Below are positions 47,456-56,757 of a stretch of 64,000 bases of DNA, piece by piece. The position numbers and the translations under genes were made by a program. This DNA is from Persicirhabdus sediminis (GTDB taxonomy: Bacteria > Verrucomicrobiota > Verrucomicrobiia > Verrucomicrobiales > Akkermansiaceae): positions 1 through 64,000 of the forward strand of contig NZ_JAENIM010000021.1 in the NCBI RefSeq assembly GCF_016595495.1. The letters are read 5' to 3'. The notes beneath the pieces were generated by a model, which was not told the origin of the DNA, did no database searches, and saw nothing but the letters and a program-made list of their open reading frames with translations. Position 1 is the stretch's first letter; the number at the start of each line of letters is the position of its first letter.

Positions 47456-48724
47456 CTACCCTTCGAAATCCAATAAAATCTCAGCACGGCGATTAGCGCG
47501 GCGGCCAATTGGATCATCGCTCCCGTCATCTTTAGTATTAGGGGCTCGCGGCGCCATTCTGCCCAATGACTTTGTCTTAATCTGCGCCTCAGGCACACCC
47601 AGCTCAACAAAATACGCTTTCACCGCCAGCGCCCGTTGTTGGGATAAATTCAGGTTATACGCGTCCGATCCCAGCGCATCAGTATGGCCAGAAATCACCA
47701 GCGTTTTCACTCTGTCCTGCTTGAGAATATCTCCCACCACAGACAGCTGACGTTTGGATCTAGGTGTGAGCTCTTTTTCCTCGTAATCAAAATAGACCAG
47801 AACCGAGTCGCCACCCTTCGGGTTCACCACCAATGGCGTGTAATAGCTGTCGCCACCCGCATATTGCTGCGAATAATTCTCCAGCAGTTTGTCTAAATTC
47901 ACCTCAACTACTTTCCAAGTATCGCTGGCATCCGCACGCTCCAGGCTGAGCGCAAACATCGCAGACGTGCCCGCCTTATCACGCAAATGAACCAAATATC
48001 CAGCTCGTGTCTCACGCTCAAACATCTTGCGCACAGGCATGCGATCACGCAGGCCATACTCGCCCTCTTCAAATAAGATGCACATGCCCACCAGCTTGGC
48101 GTAGGAAACTTTCGACAGGTCGATAAACCCACGAGCCCTCTCTACATCCAGCTCAGACACCGCTTTGACAAAACTTCCAGCCACCGCTTCAGAGCCAGTC
48201 TTCGCAGCTAGCTCTGGCTGACCGTCCGCTTCCGCTGGCTGCTGGCCACTAGCCGGTGCCGCTGGCAAGACTTCATACTTTTCACCCACTTTGGCAAACT
48301 GCAGAGTCTCACCATTTTCCAGCTCCAGCTCCCAAACTTCCTCCATACCGTCCTGAGGAGCTACGCGCTTGAGCCGAGATTTCAGCTTAGCCGCCTTAGC
48401 TAATGCCGCCACCTTCTGCTGTTGATCACTGGTCAACCCACTATCGCCCAGCGCTTGCAGTACCGCACTGATATCACCGCGTTCATCTGCCAAGGCCATC
48501 ACCCGGTCCAGCTCGTCCAAAATATCTTGATCAATAGTATCCGAGCCATCGAGCTCAGCACCTGATGAAAAATCAGGCTCCGCAGCCACCTCTGGCTCAT
48601 TATTGGCCAGCTCGTCACCTCCCTTTTGGTTCATTAGGAAAAAGACCAAAGCCACTAGGCTGATGATCACTAAACCCACAACAAATAATCCTCCCGGGCC
48701 CCTTGAAGCTTTGCTTGCTTGCAT
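47456..48724 (-). CDS. OmpA-domain envelope protein
   Basis: A 422-residue inner-membrane anchored protein. The ATG at 48724 places the helix GLFVVGLVIISLVALVFFLM near residues 10-30. A long acidic and coiled middle follows (DQDILDELDRVMALADERG), then the C-terminal OmpA/MotB-like peptidoglycan-binding domain (VLVYFDYEEKELTPRSKRQL, TLVISGHTDALGSDAYNLNLSQ, RRANRRAEI). The Asp and Arg that contact diaminopimelate are in the HTDALG and RRANRR regions. In Pal/OmpA style it anchors the cell envelope; here with a single inner helix it may link inner membrane to peptidoglycan. It is followed by the M23 peptidase gene 37 bases later. Confidence 0.85.
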   Translation of the reverse strand: MQASKASRGPGGLFVVGLVIISLVALVFFLMNQKGGDELANNEPEVAAEPDFSSGAELDGSDTIDQDILDELDRVMALADERGDISAVLQALGDSGLTSDQQQKVAALAKAAKLKSRLKRVAPQDGMEEVWELELENGETLQFAKVGEKYEVLPAAPASGQQPAEADGQPELAAKTGSEAVAGSFVKAVSELDVERARGFIDLSKVSYAKLVGMCILFEEGEYGLRDRMPVRKMFERETRAGYLVHLRDKAGTSAMFALSLERADASDTWKVVEVNLDKLLENYSQQYAGGDSYYTPLVVNPKGGDSVLVYFDYEEKELTPRSKRQLSVVGDILKQDRVKTLVISGHTDALGSDAYNLNLSQQRALAVKAYFVELGVPEAQIKTKSLGRMAPRAPNTKDDGSDDPIGRRANRRAEILLDFEG

Positions 48725-49035
48725 GCCCAAAAGATAACCATTCCCGCTGAGAATTCGACTGATTTTTTCACCCACATAGCAAGAAGTTGCAGCATTGCCA
48801 AAAAACGCTCAACTCGATCAATTTTTCCAGCCAACAAAACCATCAACCATCTCACAAACGATCACAAATAGAGTCATTTAGCTCACAAATTAACACCTCA
48901 CAGCAAAGATCGCATTAACTGCTCGGAAAACGCCAAAAAACAACACTCAAACGACTGAAAACCATCAACTTACAACCCTTTACAACAAGCCTTTAACATC
49001 TTACCAGCTAGCTGAAATCAGCCAACCATATCCCA
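48725..49035. other. Divergent promoter region with three TCACAAA boxes
   Basis: 311 bases between two divergent envelope genes. TCACAAA occurs three times in the same orientation (48852-48858, 48862-48868, 48883-48889), spaced 10 and 21 bases, roughly one and two helical turns. The sequence is A/T- and C/A-rich with long ACAAA and AACAACA words. No gene or terminator. Confidence 0.5.
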
Positions 49036-49929
49036 ATGCAACGCTTCTCAGCCACCATCACACTCTGTCTGCTTCTCGCTTTTTCACATTCATCACTAGC
49101 GGGTGAAAAAAGTATCGTTGATGATCTTAACATCATCCCGCCAATGCCGACCAAAGAAGACAAACGTCACTGGAAAGGGCTCTGGCCAGCACTTACCGAC
49201 GACGCCGTCAGCCGCGGGTACGACCTGCCACTGCCATTTGGTATTTCTGCCAGCTACCTCAGCCTAGAGCGTAGCGTGGAAGTAAAAAGCGTCAAAGCTG
49301 GCTTCAACGGCAACCTCAATAACGTCACGCGCCGAGTTTCCGTAGATACACAAAATGAGGTCCAATCTGGCATTCTCAAGCTAGACACCTTCATCCTACC
49401 ATTCCTCAACGTCTACGCCTTTGGTGGTAAAATCGACAACCAATCCGCTGTCGACCTCTCCGTCACCTACCCATGGTTTGGCGGCGACCGCACCTACGAA
49501 ACCAGACTCTTCCCAGACCTCCAAGCTGATCTCTGGGGCGCAGGCATCAGCCTATCAGGTGGCTACAAAAACTTCTTCACCACCTTAGACGTCACCTATT
49601 CGTCTACCGACTTTGGCGGAGCCTTCAGCGAGCGTATCGAAGCCTTCATCTACTCATCACGCATCGGCTACCGCGGATCTATCGGAAAATACACCACCTC
49701 CATTTTTGCCGGTGCAGCCTACTGGGATACCGAAAGCGTCATCAAAGGCAGCATCCCTATCGGCGGCAACAACCTCGACTTCGAAGTGCTTCAAGGACCA
49801 TCTAACCCATGGAACGCCATGGTTGGGGCAGCTATTGATTTCAGCGACCGCTGGCAGTGTCACGGGCAGTTCGACTTCAACTTCGACGACATGACAATGT
49901 TAGTCATCGGCACTACATTCAGATTCTAA
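49036..49929 (+). CDS. Hypothetical outer-membrane beta-barrel protein
   Basis: A 297-residue exported protein with signal peptide (TITLCLLLAFSHSSLA, cleavage before GEK). The mature part has alternating strands with aromatic ends (ISASYLSLERSVEVKSVKAGF, FFTTLDVTYSSTDFGG) and finishes with FDDMTMLVIGTTFRF, whose final Phe is the usual end of an outer-membrane barrel recognised by BamA. The pattern recalls small barrel porin/transporter families, but none is named confidently. It lies in a region divergent from the OmpA-like gene, so the two may share control. No enzyme motif. Confidence 0.7.
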   Translation: MQRFSATITLCLLLAFSHSSLAGEKSIVDDLNIIPPMPTKEDKRHWKGLWPALTDDAVSRGYDLPLPFGISASYLSLERSVEVKSVKAGFNGNLNNVTRRVSVDTQNEVQSGILKLDTFILPFLNVYAFGGKIDNQSAVDLSVTYPWFGGDRTYETRLFPDLQADLWGAGISLSGGYKNFFTTLDVTYSSTDFGGAFSERIEAFIYSSRIGYRGSIGKYTTSIFAGAAYWDTESVIKGSIPIGGNNLDFEVLQGPSNPWNAMVGAAIDFSDRWQCHGQFDFNFDDMTMLVIGTTFRF

Positions 49930-50095
49930 TAACACCTGAACCCACTAATCGTCGTAACGACGAACTGGATTTTCATCTAGGCCAAGGCAATAGGTGAACG
50001 CGTAGCCAGCTACTCGATCACCAATACATGCCCGCCTAGTTGAAAAAAACAGGATCCCCCAATAATATCCTCAGCTAGCTAACTGAGAGAACCGT

Positions 50096-51064
50096 CTAAC
50101 GACGAATCACATCACTTAAGGCACGGACATGTGCGCGCACCGCACTAGCCGTACCAGCTGGATCATAGCCACCTTCCAGCACAGACACTAACTTGCCATC
50201 GCAATAGCGACGCGCCCAGCCGCGCACCACCTTCGTCAGCTCGGCAAAATCATCATCAGTTAGCTTCAGGTCGCCAATAGGATCACCCACGCGCGCGTCA
50301 AAGCCAGCTGATAGTAAAATAAACTGCGGCTTGAACCACTCTAACTTCGAGCCAATCTCCCGCTGCCAAAAATCTATCATTGCCCGCCCATCACTTCCAG
50401 CTGGCAGTTGTTGGTTGAGCGTATAGCCCACGCCATCGCCGTCACCACTCTCGTTTTCATAACCAGTATGTGGAAAAATCCCCTTCTCGTGGCTAGAGGC
50501 AAAAAATACCTTCTTGCTCTCGTAGAAAATATCCTGAGTGCCATTGCCGTGGTGAACGTCCCAGTCTAAAATAGCCACCCGCTCAAGACCATAGTGATCT
50601 AGCAAATACTGCGCAGCGATCGCCACATTGTTGAAAATACAAAACCCCATGCCCCTGCCTGAAGAAGCATGATGGCCAGGAGGGCGCACCGCACAAAAAG
50701 CATTCTTCAGCTCGCCAGATTGCACTCTATCAACAGCCTCTAGCGTCGAGCCAACAGCATGCATCGCCACATCATAGGAGTCAGGACAAATCGCCGTATC
50801 GCCCGTGCGTAATACATCCGCTAGATTATCAACATCCATCCTAACGAAGTCGTGGTAGTACGCGTCGTGGCACAACAAAACCTCAGCCACTGTAGCCCGC
50901 CTTAGCGGTATCTCACTAGTCTCCCCCTGCAGATCAGCTAGGGCTGCTAGAATGGCACGGTAGCGCTCCTCACTCTCTGGGTGACCTGCTCCTGTATAGT
51001 GGTCTAGATAGAGAGTATCAGCGTGTACCCCTGTGGAAAGATTACTGGTGTCGACTACCTGCAT
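50096..51064 (-). CDS. Histone-deacetylase-family protein (AcuC / acetylpolyamine-type)
   Basis: A 322-residue zinc deacetylase of the arginase/deacetylase fold. The tandem His131-His132 lies in RPPGHHASSGRGMGF, the metal Asp169 and His171 in LDWDVHHGNGTQD, the second Asp in SAGFDARVGDP, and the late motif EGGYDP near the end. These are all catalytic marks of the family that includes AcuC and class II HDAC-like enzymes. It is encoded 9 bases downstream of the CoA-transferase/GNAT fusion, so the pair resembles an acetyltransferase and deacetylase couple that control acetyl-CoA enzymes by lysine acetylation, as AcuA/AcuC do in Bacillus. This role is inference. Confidence 0.85.
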   Translation of the reverse strand: MQVVDTSNLSTGVHADTLYLDHYTGAGHPESEERYRAILAALADLQGETSEIPLRRATVAEVLLCHDAYYHDFVRMDVDNLADVLRTGDTAICPDSYDVAMHAVGSTLEAVDRVQSGELKNAFCAVRPPGHHASSGRGMGFCIFNNVAIAAQYLLDHYGLERVAILDWDVHHGNGTQDIFYESKKVFFASSHEKGIFPHTGYENESGDGDGVGYTLNQQLPAGSDGRAMIDFWQREIGSKLEWFKPQFILLSAGFDARVGDPIGDLKLTDDDFAELTKVVRGWARRYCDGKLVSVLEGGYDPAGTASAVRAHVRALSDVIRR

Positions 51065-51073
51065 CCAGTTAGC

Positions 51074-52933
51074 CTAATCAGATTTTTCTCTATGTGCAAC
51101 AAGATCATCGACATCCAGCCAATAATCGTCGCTATCTTCACCAAACTCGCTTTCTTTATTCGCTCCAGCACGCACAAATAGATCACCCATTGGCTTATTG
51201 CGCTTCAGCACCGATGCCCAGAACCTTTTGATGCCGCGCTTTTGCGCAATCACCGCCATCTCGCGTAACAAATATCTAGCAAGGCCAACTCGGCGTAGAT
51301 CTTCGTGAACCACAAAAGCCACTTCCGCAGTCTCACCATTGCTGTCTCGATAGAATCTAGCAACCGCACGGATTTCCAGCCGGTGATCATATTCCTCAAA
51401 CAGCGCCAGAGCCAAATCAACATTCTGATCAACCGCCACCATCCGGTAGGCTGCCTCACTACTCATGCGCTCTTTAGCATGGCCGTAGCGCAGTCTAACG
51501 GTCTCCTCATCGTGTGAATAGAAAAACTCCTGCAGCGCTCGAGTATCACTCGGCAGCAGTGGCCGCAGCTGGTAATTTTTCCCATTCACAATCACCCGCC
51601 GCACCTGCAGGCCCTTACTAATCTCCCCCGGACTCGTCGGACTAACATTGAAAATCTTAGGAATCCACCCCCAGCTATGAGCCTGCTCCATCAATGACTC
51701 ACGAAAATCTGGATGGGCAATTTCTACCATGCTCAGCACGCGCTCGCGAATGCTGCGGCCACGCATTCTAGCAATGCCAAACTCAGTCACCACATAGTGA
51801 ATATCACCACGACCAGTCACCACCCCGCTACCCGGCTCCAGCCCAGCCACAATGCGCGACCTTTTGCCACTATCAGCGGTGCTTGTTAATACAATGATTG
51901 GCCGCCCATGAGAGCTATGCGCGGCGCCACGGATAAAGTCCTGCTGGCTGCCAATCCCTCCAACAAACTCGTGACCACGAGAGTCTCTAATCGCTTGCCC
52001 AGTAAGATCCACTTCGTGCGCTTCATAGATAGCTACCATGCGTTCATTCTGTGCAATACGCCATGGATCACCTAACCAGTCAGAGGTGCGCATTTCTAGC
52101 AAGTCATTCTTATTGGCAAATTCGTAAAGCTTGCGGCTACCTATCACCTGATTGGTCACACACACACCATCGTGTATCCCCTTCATGCTATTATCTACCG
52201 CTCCGCACTTCACCAAATCCATCATGCCGTCGGTAAAGATACCTGTGTAAATGCCCAGATGTTTGTGGTTCCTCAACTCACCTAACACAGCTTGTGAACC
52301 CGCGCTCAATCCCGCTTGGATCGTTGCCCCGTCGTCCACCAAGTGCGCCGCATATTCAGCAGCCTTAGCCTGCGCATCACATTCTAGCGGGAAAAATAAC
52401 TCAGGTAGATCAGCCTCCGCTTCTAGGTAATAATCGATCCGTTCGATAGAAATTTTCGAATCCCCACCCGTAACCGGCATCTTCGGGTTGATCTGCGCCA
52501 CCACTCGCCTAGCCGACTTCACCGCCGCTTTTACCACATCCACGCTAACACCTAATGAAACGTAACCGTCAGCATCTGGCGGTGAACACTGAATCAAGGC
52601 CACATCTATCGGCACCAGCCGCTCAGAAAATAAACGCGGAATGTCAGAAAACGGACAGGGTGTGTAATCCGCTCGCCCTGCACGCAGAGCTGCCCCCATC
52701 TCAGCCGTTAGAAAAAAAGTATGTGCGCGCATCGCCCCAGCGTACTTCACATCCACCCAAGGAATTTGACCCAAGGTGTAGGTATGGCTGATCACTACAT
52801 CTTTGTAAAATTGCGCCTGTGTTAGCATAGAATCTATCAAGGCATGAGGCACCGCCGCACCAGAGCCAAAGAATACACGATTCCCCGGTAGAACAATATC
52901 TTTCCACATCTCTGGCTGTAGGCATTTCATCAC
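51074..52933 (-). CDS. Acetyl-CoA hydrolase/CoA-transferase fused to a GNAT acetyltransferase
   Basis: A 619-residue two-part protein. Residues 1-440 are a CoA-transferase of the acetyl-CoA hydrolase / 4-hydroxybutyrate CoA-transferase family: FFGSGAAVPHALIDSML, QINPKMPVTGGDSKI and GRGDIHYVVTEFGIARMRG, with the acyl-binding Glu in the GGIGSQQDF region. Residues about 460-615 are a GNAT domain (EVAFVVHEDLRRVGLARYLL, acetyl-CoA loop RRVGLA, and FVRAGANKESEFG). This joined form occurs in several bacterial groups; the GNAT half may acetylate the enzyme itself or partner CoA ligases. The next gene is a deacetylase, so regulation of acyl-CoA metabolism by reversible acetylation is likely. Start at the first or second ATG (52933 or 52930). 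Confidence 0.85.
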   Translation of the reverse strand: MMKCLQPEMWKDIVLPGNRVFFGSGAAVPHALIDSMLTQAQFYKDVVISHTYTLGQIPWVDVKYAGAMRAHTFFLTAEMGAALRAGRADYTPCPFSDIPRLFSERLVPIDVALIQCSPPDADGYVSLGVSVDVVKAAVKSARRVVAQINPKMPVTGGDSKISIERIDYYLEAEADLPELFFPLECDAQAKAAEYAAHLVDDGATIQAGLSAGSQAVLGELRNHKHLGIYTGIFTDGMMDLVKCGAVDNSMKGIHDGVCVTNQVIGSRKLYEFANKNDLLEMRTSDWLGDPWRIAQNERMVAIYEAHEVDLTGQAIRDSRGHEFVGGIGSQQDFIRGAAHSSHGRPIIVLTSTADSGKRSRIVAGLEPGSGVVTGRGDIHYVVTEFGIARMRGRSIRERVLSMVEIAHPDFRESLMEQAHSWGWIPKIFNVSPTSPGEISKGLQVRRVIVNGKNYQLRPLLPSDTRALQEFFYSHDEETVRLRYGHAKERMSSEAAYRMVAVDQNVDLALALFEEYDHRLEIRAVARFYRDSNGETAEVAFVVHEDLRRVGLARYLLREMAVIAQKRGIKRFWASVLKRNKPMGDLFVRAGANKESEFGEDSDDYWLDVDDLVAHREKSD

Positions 52934-53034
52934 TAAGCATCATGCCAAATCTTCCCCGAAGAGCAAGCTCACCAAGTGTAATGCATGCATTATTTTGACA
53001 TTGGCATCGCCCTGCCAGCTACTATGCTCAGCTC

Positions 53035-53439
53035 ATGGCAAAAGGATACGACATACACCAACAGCGCAAAATGACGCTTTCCAAGTTTGGCAAAGACCTC
53101 GTGCGGCGAGCCAAATCAAAATGCGAACTCTCACAGGCAGACCACGAATCACTCGTCATCTACGAAGTAGAGCCAGTGCCAGCTGAACCAGACATCAGCC
53201 ATTGTTTAATGGTTTCCAACGAGGTCGTCGAGCAACTTACTAACATCAAACAGCTAGACGCCGATAAATGGCGCCACCTCAACGAACTCATCTGGAGCGA
53301 AATTCCAGCTGTGCAAGTCATGGCCTACCGCATTCTCAGCCACATCAGCAAGAACCACGTCTGGGCCCAACAAATCCTCGACGAAGCCTTTCTCGATGAG
53401 GAAATCATCGAATGGGGTGATAAGGCTCCGCTTAGTTAG
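53035..53439 (+). CDS. PhnA-like protein with a partial zinc ribbon
   Basis: A 134-residue protein. The N-terminal KGYDIHQQRKMTLSKFGKDLVRRAKSKCEL and the later HWRCL-like part (DKWRHLNELIWSEIPAVQVMAYRIL) are close to the family annotated as PhnA or PhnA-like. The usual zinc-ribbon cysteines are reduced: one Cys is seen in SKCELS, where CELC is normal, and one later (HCLMVSN). So metal binding may be lost. Despite the name the family has no proven phosphonate role. Start ATG at 53035 follows TCATGG; no operon partners. It is convergent with the VIT gene and only 10 bases separate the stops. Confidence 0.65.
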   Translation: MAKGYDIHQQRKMTLSKFGKDLVRRAKSKCELSQADHESLVIYEVEPVPAEPDISHCLMVSNEVVEQLTNIKQLDADKWRHLNELIWSEIPAVQVMAYRILSHISKNHVWAQQILDEAFLDEEIIEWGDKAPLS

Positions 53440-53449
53440 TTTTTTCTAA

Positions 53450-56400
53450 TCATTCGGTGAATTGGTGAACGATTGGCGTCAAGTTTACCCCGTCCTTGCC
53501 ACCGTCGTGCGTCACCACCAGATAGCTGGAAGTTTCATTCTCACGCCCCCAGTTTCTGTAAACACGCACAAATATCATCTGCGCTGAAGAAGAGCCTATC
53601 TGGATTTCTAGCAGGCCTGGCAACATGCGCTTCTGCGCTAATTCCACACCACCCGTGAAGCGAGTTAGACGGGTTCCGTGATCGCTTGTCCATTCTCGAT
53701 CTCCGCTCTTCAATCCCAGCTCCACAGCTTCTGGCGCATCCTTAATCGTCACTGAAATGGGCGAACGCATATCGCTATGCAATAAGACAACACGCACATC
53801 TAACTCCTCGTTCTTGTAAACGGTTTTATATCTTTCAGGAAAGGCAATATCCCCGCCATGTAGAGCCATCATCAATGCTTGCCCTCGCATCGCTCTATTC
53901 AACCATTGATCGCTAATGACCTCTTTCAGCTGAGAATTCAACTTCGCTGGCTCAATGCGCTGCATTGCCTGCTTCACTACAGCCATGGCAAAAGATAAGC
54001 GGTCTACCTTTGGATAGACTCGCTTAGCTAGATCAAGCACTCGCACCGCCTCATCCAACTGGTCAATCTGAACTAACACATAGGCGTAAGCCAAATATCC
54101 TGATGGTTCATACCGGCCACGCTCCAGCAAGTTAGACGCCACCTGTCTAGCCAGATCTTCATGCCCAGCGTCAGCTAATAGCTTAGCAGCGCGCATGTAA
54201 AAGGCCTCATGGCGAATACGCCCCGCCTTAAGCTTGTGATAGCTAGCAGCGGCATCTTTTGTAGACTTCAAATCTTGCGCGAAGCTTTCCATCCACGCCT
54301 GGTCTAGCGGCTCACCAGCTAGAACATTTACTTTCGCGGACTGCTCATGCTTAGCACCACCTAGGGACTCACCGCCCCCAACAGGATTCATCCGCTGAGC
54401 TTGCTGCATATTCAGCCGCATTGAGTTTTTACTCACTGCAGGCTTCGACGAGGGATCAGATCCTCCCGCGCAAAAACAATCCCAACCATCACCATAGGGA
54501 TCCTCGCCTACCAACACCACCATGTCTCCAGGTTTCATCGGCTCATCGACATACTCTTTACTAAATAAATTGTATAGGGAACCGCGACCATTTCGGTAGA
54601 CCGCTACACGCTCTAAATCACTCGGGTTATATGTCCCGCCAGCTTTGATTAGAAATTGCTTCAAGCTAGCATCGTCCTCAGATCGATAAACATCTGGAGA
54701 CAAAACACGCCCCCTAACGGACACAGCTAGAACTTGATTCTTTTCTCGCTGCACCGGCCAGTTTTCAGACGCTAGCCAACGTTCCAGCCAGCTAGCGCGT
54801 TTCGCTTTCCATTTATCGAAATCTTGCAGGCTACGCACGTCAGCTGAGGCCTCAATCAACTTCTTGCCGTCATCACGTAGCGTCACAAAATCAGCCCTAA
54901 CACTCACATCCAGCTCATCTGGCTGGAAAACTTCATCTTGCGCCTTCAGCCAATAATCCAGCTGGGCATAAGTTGGCAATAGACTACTTTCTATCGAAGG
55001 ATAAGAACTCTGATACCACGCCTGTCTAGCTGCCCACCAATCGCGCAGGTGAGAATCGGGCATTACTGAAAAAGGATCTCTCTCTTCTTTGGCTCTCATT
55101 TGCTGCCGCCACTTGAGATGCATCTGACGATCTGGTGGCGGAATCTCAAAACGCACGTAATCAGACAATTTCTCCAGCACAATCATCGATGTGTAATCGC
55201 TAACAAGACCGTGCTTTTTGCTATGTCTAATGATCTGCTCAGCATTCCCTTCCTTCTCTAATTGAGCTAGCTTCTCCTGCGCCCATATTTTCTCTATCAA
55301 ATGAGATGCCAGCGAGCTGACATGCTTCACATTATCTCCAAGCTGCAGCGTCTTCGCGCCAGCGTGAGCGTTTTCAAATACAGCAGAGTAAGACCCATTC
55401 CTTGAACCAGGAACTAACATATCAACTACTTCTCCCGCGACGACAGGCTTATACCCATTGTAGATATTTCTATCATCGTCCTTGATCTTCGTGAGTTTGT
55501 ACGGGGCCATCGTCAACGCAGCCAGATGATCACTTTGTTCACCTTCTGACAAATCAACCACTTCATAGCCAGCCTGGTCACTAGCAGCTGAGTCATCAAA
55601 CGTTTCTACTCTACCAGCTAGATCGAGATAAAACCACGCAGCTCGCTGATGCAGTTTATAAGACACCTCGCTGGCCTTGAGGCTATTTCCATCTGTAATG
55701 CACAATACTACTCCTGACGATTTGATAGCTTGCCACTCTTTACTACCATAGCCAACCAGTGACCAATCGACCATGCCGTCGTAGTAGATTTCGTCCACGT
55801 GCTTTTTCAGCTGAGCTAAGCCATTGCCCTTGAGGACAAACTTCCCAACAACTTCCAGCTCATTGCGCAGAGTAACTAACTGTACCGACTCCGCATCCAC
55901 TTCAGCTAGATACTGATAGATTAGTTCAACTACCTTTTCTTTTTTATATGCCAGCATCGACTCCGAAACATCCCAGAGCAAAGTCACTTGCTTAGGTTTG
56001 GGTCTAGCTACAGGCAATAAATCCTCCGGCACTCGAAACATGATTGAGCTGAAAGTGCGGTTTCCACTTTGTTTTGTTATTCGCGGCAGCTCACCTAAAC
56101 CAATCTCACATTTTACCAAGCCAGCTGGCTGGAAATTCTCTTGCGTCGCTTTTAAATAATCCAGCTCTGCTACAAATTCTAATTTATCAGCCTTAATGCA
56201 GCTCTCATCCAGACCAATTCCTCGCAGAATAAAGCTGAATTTCCCTAACTTACCCGGCTGACCAATCGCCTGCTGGTAGATAAATTTCCCGTCTTCTTGT
56301 GGCAGCCGCTCGACGTAGCCAATACGCATGCGCTTCAGCCCATTAGCTGGAATAGGAAATACTCGAGTTCTATAGACATTGTTAGCTTCGCGCTCGACCA

Positions 56401-56749
56401 AGCCGGGGTCCACCATTTGTGCTTTGATCGTCTCATAAGCGTGCCGAGCTCGCTCTTTCTCCACCACTACGCCATCGCGCATTTCTCCATTCACATCTAG
56501 AGCATATGAAGAAATGGTCGCCCCAGCTGGCAGCGGCATGACAAACTCGCCCTCTTGCATGCTTGATGTATCGTTAGCAAATACCACCTCAATGGTAGTC
56601 TCCGCCATGCTATCAACCACCTGAACCTGATAGTCTAGCGATTCAATGCGAAGCGGCACGCGACCGGTGCCATCTTTCACCCACATTTGTGGGGCTGCCA
56701 CAGCACTCACCAGCATGAGTAACTGCAGGATAAATCCTAAGCGTCTCAT
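53450..56749 (-). CDS. Secreted VIT / vWA / SLBB-like multidomain protein
   Basis: A 1,099-residue exported protein. Signal peptide (LGFILQLLMLVSAVAA); VIT domain about 25-155 (YQVQVVDSMAETTIEVVFAND, QEGEFVMPLPAGATIS, EKERARHAYETIK); vWA-like domain about 245-390 with a MIDAS motif in LLWDVSESMLA (DxSxS). A helical middle follows, then an SLBB-like domain about 650-735 (VRGRVLSPDVYRS and KPGDMVVLV, as in polysaccharide-export proteins) and TPR-like helices near 850-960. VIT and vWA pairs bind protein ligands by metal. An SLBB-like part suggests glycan or export contact. It is preceded 8 bases upstream by the small secreted gene at 56758, so they form one operon. Role unknown. Confidence 0.85.
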   Translation of the reverse strand: MRRLGFILQLLMLVSAVAAPQMWVKDGTGRVPLRIESLDYQVQVVDSMAETTIEVVFANDTSSMQEGEFVMPLPAGATISSYALDVNGEMRDGVVVEKERARHAYETIKAQMVDPGLVEREANNVYRTRVFPIPANGLKRMRIGYVERLPQEDGKFIYQQAIGQPGKLGKFSFILRGIGLDESCIKADKLEFVAELDYLKATQENFQPAGLVKCEIGLGELPRITKQSGNRTFSSIMFRVPEDLLPVARPKPKQVTLLWDVSESMLAYKKEKVVELIYQYLAEVDAESVQLVTLRNELEVVGKFVLKGNGLAQLKKHVDEIYYDGMVDWSLVGYGSKEWQAIKSSGVVLCITDGNSLKASEVSYKLHQRAAWFYLDLAGRVETFDDSAASDQAGYEVVDLSEGEQSDHLAALTMAPYKLTKIKDDDRNIYNGYKPVVAGEVVDMLVPGSRNGSYSAVFENAHAGAKTLQLGDNVKHVSSLASHLIEKIWAQEKLAQLEKEGNAEQIIRHSKKHGLVSDYTSMIVLEKLSDYVRFEIPPPDRQMHLKWRQQMRAKEERDPFSVMPDSHLRDWWAARQAWYQSSYPSIESSLLPTYAQLDYWLKAQDEVFQPDELDVSVRADFVTLRDDGKKLIEASADVRSLQDFDKWKAKRASWLERWLASENWPVQREKNQVLAVSVRGRVLSPDVYRSEDDASLKQFLIKAGGTYNPSDLERVAVYRNGRGSLYNLFSKEYVDEPMKPGDMVVLVGEDPYGDGWDCFCAGGSDPSSKPAVSKNSMRLNMQQAQRMNPVGGGESLGGAKHEQSAKVNVLAGEPLDQAWMESFAQDLKSTKDAAASYHKLKAGRIRHEAFYMRAAKLLADAGHEDLARQVASNLLERGRYEPSGYLAYAYVLVQIDQLDEAVRVLDLAKRVYPKVDRLSFAMAVVKQAMQRIEPAKLNSQLKEVISDQWLNRAMRGQALMMALHGGDIAFPERYKTVYKNEELDVRVVLLHSDMRSPISVTIKDAPEAVELGLKSGDREWTSDHGTRLTRFTGGVELAQKRMLPGLLEIQIGSSSAQMIFVRVYRNWGRENETSSYLVVTHDGGKDGVNLTPIVHQFTE

Positions 56750-56757
56750 GACACTAA

